64,000 nucleotides of DNA from positions 8,988,609 through 9,052,608 of the forward strand of contig CM041084.1 in the NCBI GenBank assembly GCA_023079485.1, read 5' to 3'. A program made the translations under genes and the position numbers. Positions 60,001 to 64,000 of this stretch are shown one piece after another. Below the pieces are notes generated by a model that was not told the DNA's origin, made no database searches, and saw only the letters and a list, made by a program, of their open reading frames with translations. Positions within the stretch are counted from its first letter, which is position 1; each line of letters starts with the position of its first letter. Source of the stretch: Archilochus colubris (taxonomy: Eukaryota > Chordata > Aves > Apodiformes > Trochilidae).

Positions 60001-63000
60001 CACTGCTAGTCTTAACCTGTGGTTGAAAATTGGTTGGAAAACTGACATTCTGGTGTAGTATGAGCAGTCTATTTGGACACATGTAGAAGCTTGGGCTTTA
60101 AACGAGGCTATTTTTGTAATTCTTTGGGGCATGTTCTTTCACTGTTGTGTTTTTTTTTAAACCAGAATGATTGCATATGGACTTTCAACCCTTTTTTGAG
60201 CTTTGCTTTAGTCTTGGTCCCATACAAAGAGAGGCAGAAACATAAAGCCATCTAAAGAGGGGTATAGTTTATTTTGGGATGGCTTTGCATGCTGTCTCCT
60301 ACTTGTGACACCTTGCAGTTCTGAAGTGTCAAAATCTGCTGCCCAGGCAGTGGTGACCTTTCACAGACTGTATGAGTTCCTCTCATTCTAGTCTATTCTC
60401 TTCATTAACTTAAATGGTCTCAGTGGGAAACTGGGCCCAATTTATGACCCAGACTGAAAATCTTTCCTTTAACTAATTAACTTGTAGTGGTGCCTCAGCT
60501 AAATTAAGCTTAATGGGTCATTTAATCTGTTCTATTGTGCAGGAGGAATTCAACATTTTTTTTTTTTTTTAAACCAGAGGTGCCCAATACTGTTCTGGCA
60601 AGTACACATAAATCATGTGGCCTTTGTGGACAATTAGATACCTACAGAGAGAAACAAGGTTCAAAATAAATGATTGTTATGTACTTACTTTTGGGAGAAG
60701 ATAATTGAATTTGTTATGATTAAAATAGATACTTAGCAAAAATTACTGGAGTGGATTTAACTCTGTCATAACCTGTGGCTGGGACACTGTGGATTTATCC
60801 ACTTGGAAGGCACTTACCCTTTCTAGGAGTACAAAAATGGTTCTTGTCCCAGGCTACAAAACCTGCATATGAACTTTAAGGAAAAACAATTAATGAATCC
60901 ATTATATTAAACCATGTGTAGTGATCTCATAATAAAGAAATTTGTAGTATGCAATGAGATTTTCCAGAAAATTCAGAAATACTAAATGGAAGGATGAAAA
61001 AAACAGTTTAACATTTAGATGCTTGTTTAGTTTTTAGAATAGTACAAATATTGAAAATGAAACCCCTTAGTCTATAAAAAAATCACATAGAAGATATATC
61101 CAGTCTTTCTGATTTCTACTGTTTGGGTATTTTCTTTAAAGGAAAAAGTGATCAAGACTGTATGGACACTCAGGCTTTACCTTAGCTGATCTCTAAACTG
61201 TGTGGGTTGATAATGCTTTCTCATCAGGGTATACAAGTTGTCCCTGTAATATTCTGCAGTTTAATTGAAATTATTATCTGGTGCAATGTTGTCTTAATGT
61301 AGGGCTGTCTGGATATGCTGGTGGTTTGTTTTTTTTTTTCTCAGCCAAGGAGAAAGACCAAATTAGGTAGATTTTGACCTACTTTAAATCTCAATTGTGT
61401 TATTTCTTAATTTACATTTTTAAGCGTTTTAAAAAAATATTTTGAAAACTTTGAAATTTTTTTCTTAAGCTTTTGGAGAGATAGGACTTTTCAGTGCCAT
61501 CACTGCATTGTGATACTTTTATTTGTTTGTTACAGTTGCTATATTCTACTTTGAAAGGCAATTTCTTTACTTGGAGGATAATAGGTTGTTTCTGCAGTCA
61601 TTCCTTTAACAATGGGTTATATTTGAAGTGAATCTGGTGATGAAAAATTTTTGTAAGACAAGGCCTAATTCCCCCTTTCATGTTTAGCTTGCAGATTCCT
61701 CTATATTTTCTGGTAATAGTTTGGGAACTTCAGAATTGATTGATTAATCTGCTTCATATTCTATAGGTATTTTGTATTGACAATATAGGTTGTTTAATAA
61801 CATCTACCAAATTTGCATTTTTGTATTTAACCAAATTTTCAGGGAAGGGAAATGGGAAAGTTGAATACATTCAGCATTTCTGGAATTGGGCCATAAAGTA
61901 AAGCAGTTGACTGCCTGAATCATGGATATAGAATAAAAATGGCTAAAACTTACACAAAGGTTATTATTATAAGCTCTTAAGGTTTGTCCTTTTTTTCCCC
62001 ATCATTATTGCTGAATATCACTAAATGAAAAAATGAATTACATTATGATGGGTTCCATGTCCATAATGTTTGTTCATTTCTGCTAAAACTATTACATAAT
62101 TTCCAGGGATGATTGTAAAATTAACAAGTTTTTACTTGGAAGCCCTATGAGACCTCATGGCACTGTGCCAAATTACTTCTCATTTCAAATATGAGGCTGA
62201 AAACTGAAGGTCAGCAAGGATATTTCTCATTTCAGAAACCAAGACATATGAGCTATCATTAAGATTTTTAAATATTACAATACAAATCATTGTTCTAAAT
62301 TAGCTGATATGTTAAGCCCTTCCTTACATGATCGTGCATAATTTCCACCCAAATGTCAAAATAATGTGACTTTAGAAGGAAGTAAAATGTATCAAATTCA
62401 AGTTTAATTTTTTCAAAACTTCCACATATCTCAAGTAGAACTTAATTTTACAATAAAACTTATCTTAAACTGGCATTAGCTGGTGGGTGTTCCTTCAACT
62501 CTGACTCAAATTTAGTAATGATCACCAACACGCAGCTTTTCTAGAATATGTGAAGCTCTCAGCTCTTTTTAAAGGTACTGATGTATGTATTTAAAATTCA
62601 AAGTTTTTGAAAAAAGAGGGTGATACAACAAGAGAGATGAAAGATGCATCACAGTCCAGAGGTTGCATGTGCTTAATTTTCCCTTCTTCAGCATTCCCCT
62701 TTTCTGTCTCCAAAACTGCCTGTACCTATGAAACTCCATCCTTTCTGCTTGAAGAGTTCAATGCTACTTTATCCTTGCACAGCTCCTTGTCTGTGCATCT
62801 GCCTTTTGGTGAACACATGTGAATTGAGACTGTGAAAGAAGGGACTTGCTGTGTGGATGCATGAGAGAGGCATCAAAATCCCTCAGGGCATCAAAAAAGC
62901 CCTCATGGCTTCAGCAGTGGGGGATCCAGGACCCTGAGGGATATGGCACCTGCAGTATTTGTGAGTGGGTGATGAGGTTTTCTTGTGGTTTCTTTGTTTT

Positions 63001-64000
63001 TATGTTTTAAAATGAATTGCCACTTAAATAATTCTCAAATGTTTTTAAGTGCTTACTGATATTTTACTTTCTTCCTTGATGAAATGTGTTCTTCCTTTCC
63101 TTTTGCCATCTGGTGAATTTTAATTTATCCATATGGTCTGTAATAAATATTGTTTTCTCAGGCAGCAGCTAGTTTATCCTCCCTATTCCCATTTCCCAGC
63201 CTCATACCTCTTGTGTGGATTGGCACGGGGAATTTTGATGTTATGAGTCTGTTTGCCTCTGAAGGACATGTGGGCCTGAGTATTTGTTTTACCTTAATTA
63301 TTCTAATAGTAATTAGGAGATCTAGGAAAGTTGCATTTAGGATGTCTAATTGAATCTAGTTCTTCAGTATCCAAAAAATGACAGCTTAGTCAGTCAAATC
63401 CAAGTTGGTTTCCTAGAATCATTCATGGTTTCAAATGAAGTTTGTCACTTATGTTCCTTCCTGCAAGGGAAAAAATAGTCTAAGGGAGAAATTTTAATTC
63501 CCAGAAGCTTTTTATTTCTCATATCTACAAAAAGTTTATCATGCAATAGTCATGTTGAAATTACCTAGGTAAAGTTGGTTCTGTGTGTGACTGACTTGTA
63601 AAGACACACATCTGTTTTACAGATGAATAAACCATTTTCTGTCAACAGATGGATCAGTGTATGTGTATGGGTAGCTGTCCTGATGGACATTGTTCCATTG
63701 ATGTTGCTGCCTTTCTCTCTGCCATGCAGAATATACCAGTAAAATTTCTGCAGAATTTTAAATAAATGTTTACTTCTAGTATGAATGAACTGTAAGGTGT
63801 TTGAATCTACTTTTCTCAAAAATTGCTGGGTTTTAGTGTTGGAAGAACCACAGAAGTGACCTTCTAACAAGTTGCTGTGTTTTCTATGTTAGTTTCTATA
63901 TTAGAATGGAAAAAACTCTCAGAGAAATAACTCAGTGTATGTTATTTTTATTTAGTGTGTGTTTAATTCTGTAGAATATTGCAAACTTGGGTCTATGTAG
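57083..64000 (+). other. UBE3C: UBE3C intron 10 (at least 6.9 kb, open at the right edge)
   Basis: It begins with GCAAGT. I looked for the next conserved segment (R-LLYSLAFNARFL-type) and did not find it before 64000. A strong cryptic acceptor lies at 57291-57300. Poly-T occurs at 60556-60571. I recognise no CR1 copy or RNA gene; the frames present are short and unremarkable. Confidence 0.8.

Larger units (their letters stand above)
37296..64000 (+). other. UBE3C: UBE3C locus (5' part, exons 1-10 of a longer gene)
   Basis: UBE3C is a HECT-class E3 that works at the 26S proteasome, lengthening ubiquitin chains on substrates being degraded. It has also been reported (as RAUL) to ubiquitinate IRF3/IRF7. 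Ten exons encode about 444 residues that match the vertebrate family nearly residue for residue; the full protein is about 1080. Residues 1-60 hold the proteasome-binding region, residues ~41-65 an IQ motif (IQSFVRGYRDR), and the rest a helical region. The HECT domain with its catalytic cysteine lies beyond the right edge. Introns are 293 to 8266 bases. Introns 1-9 use GT donors with AG acceptors; intron 10 begins GC. No frameshift or stop interrupts the exons. Confidence 0.97.

Noticed and set aside
57083..64000. Search for UBE3C exon 11 and the HECT domain
   Set aside because: No segment encoding the conserved continuation was found, so these exons must lie beyond the window.
1..64000. tRNA, rRNA, CRISPR or prokaryotic-type operons
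   Set aside because: None seen; the window is vertebrate nuclear DNA.

Overview
This is vertebrate nuclear DNA, most likely from a bird. The evidence is (i) split genes with GT-AG introns, one good CpG-island promoter and AT-rich non-coding DNA; (ii) the dispersed repeats recognised are truncated CR1 LINEs with the CATAGAAT-type 3' octamer end, the dominant avian retroposon; and (iii) the one gene present, UBE3C, has compact introns. CR1 also occurs in crocodilians and turtles, so 'bird' is an inference. I cannot name the species.

Layout. Positions 1-2850 form a CpG-rich block alternating with AT-rich, homeobox-motif-rich segments and showing no believable coding frame. It looks like a developmental regulatory block. 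In amniotes the gene next to UBE3C on its 5' side is the divergently oriented homeobox gene MNX1, so this block and the following ~34 kb are probably the MNX1-UBE3C intergenic regulatory interval (inference; MNX1 itself is not in the window). Positions 2850-36580 contain no gene. They hold four CR1 fragments, several microsatellites, a cluster of T-box-like sites at 3541-3596, and several blocks that look like conserved non-coding elements (about 10870-11370, 12660-12960, 18440-18680, 28360-28990, 35620-35960).

A CpG island at 36580-37300 is the UBE3C promoter, 5' UTR and first exon. From 37296 to the right edge runs the + strand gene UBE3C (HECT-type ubiquitin ligase E3C, also called RAUL). 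I placed ten coding exons by matching the translation to the vertebrate family. Together they encode about the first 444 of roughly 1080 residues: the proteasome-binding N-terminus, the IQ motif and the helical region before the HECT domain. All phases join cleanly. The last visible exon ends at a GC rather than a GT donor, and intron 10 runs off the window with no further exon found, so the catalytic HECT domain lies outside.

The points most worth checking are: a 20-bp interferon-response-type element inside intron 1 of UBE3C, a gene reported to restrain the interferon factors IRF3/IRF7; the GC-AG intron 10; a minimal in-frame upstream ORF nine bases before the start codon; and the T-box palindrome and homeodomain-rich blocks in the putative MNX1 regulatory interval.
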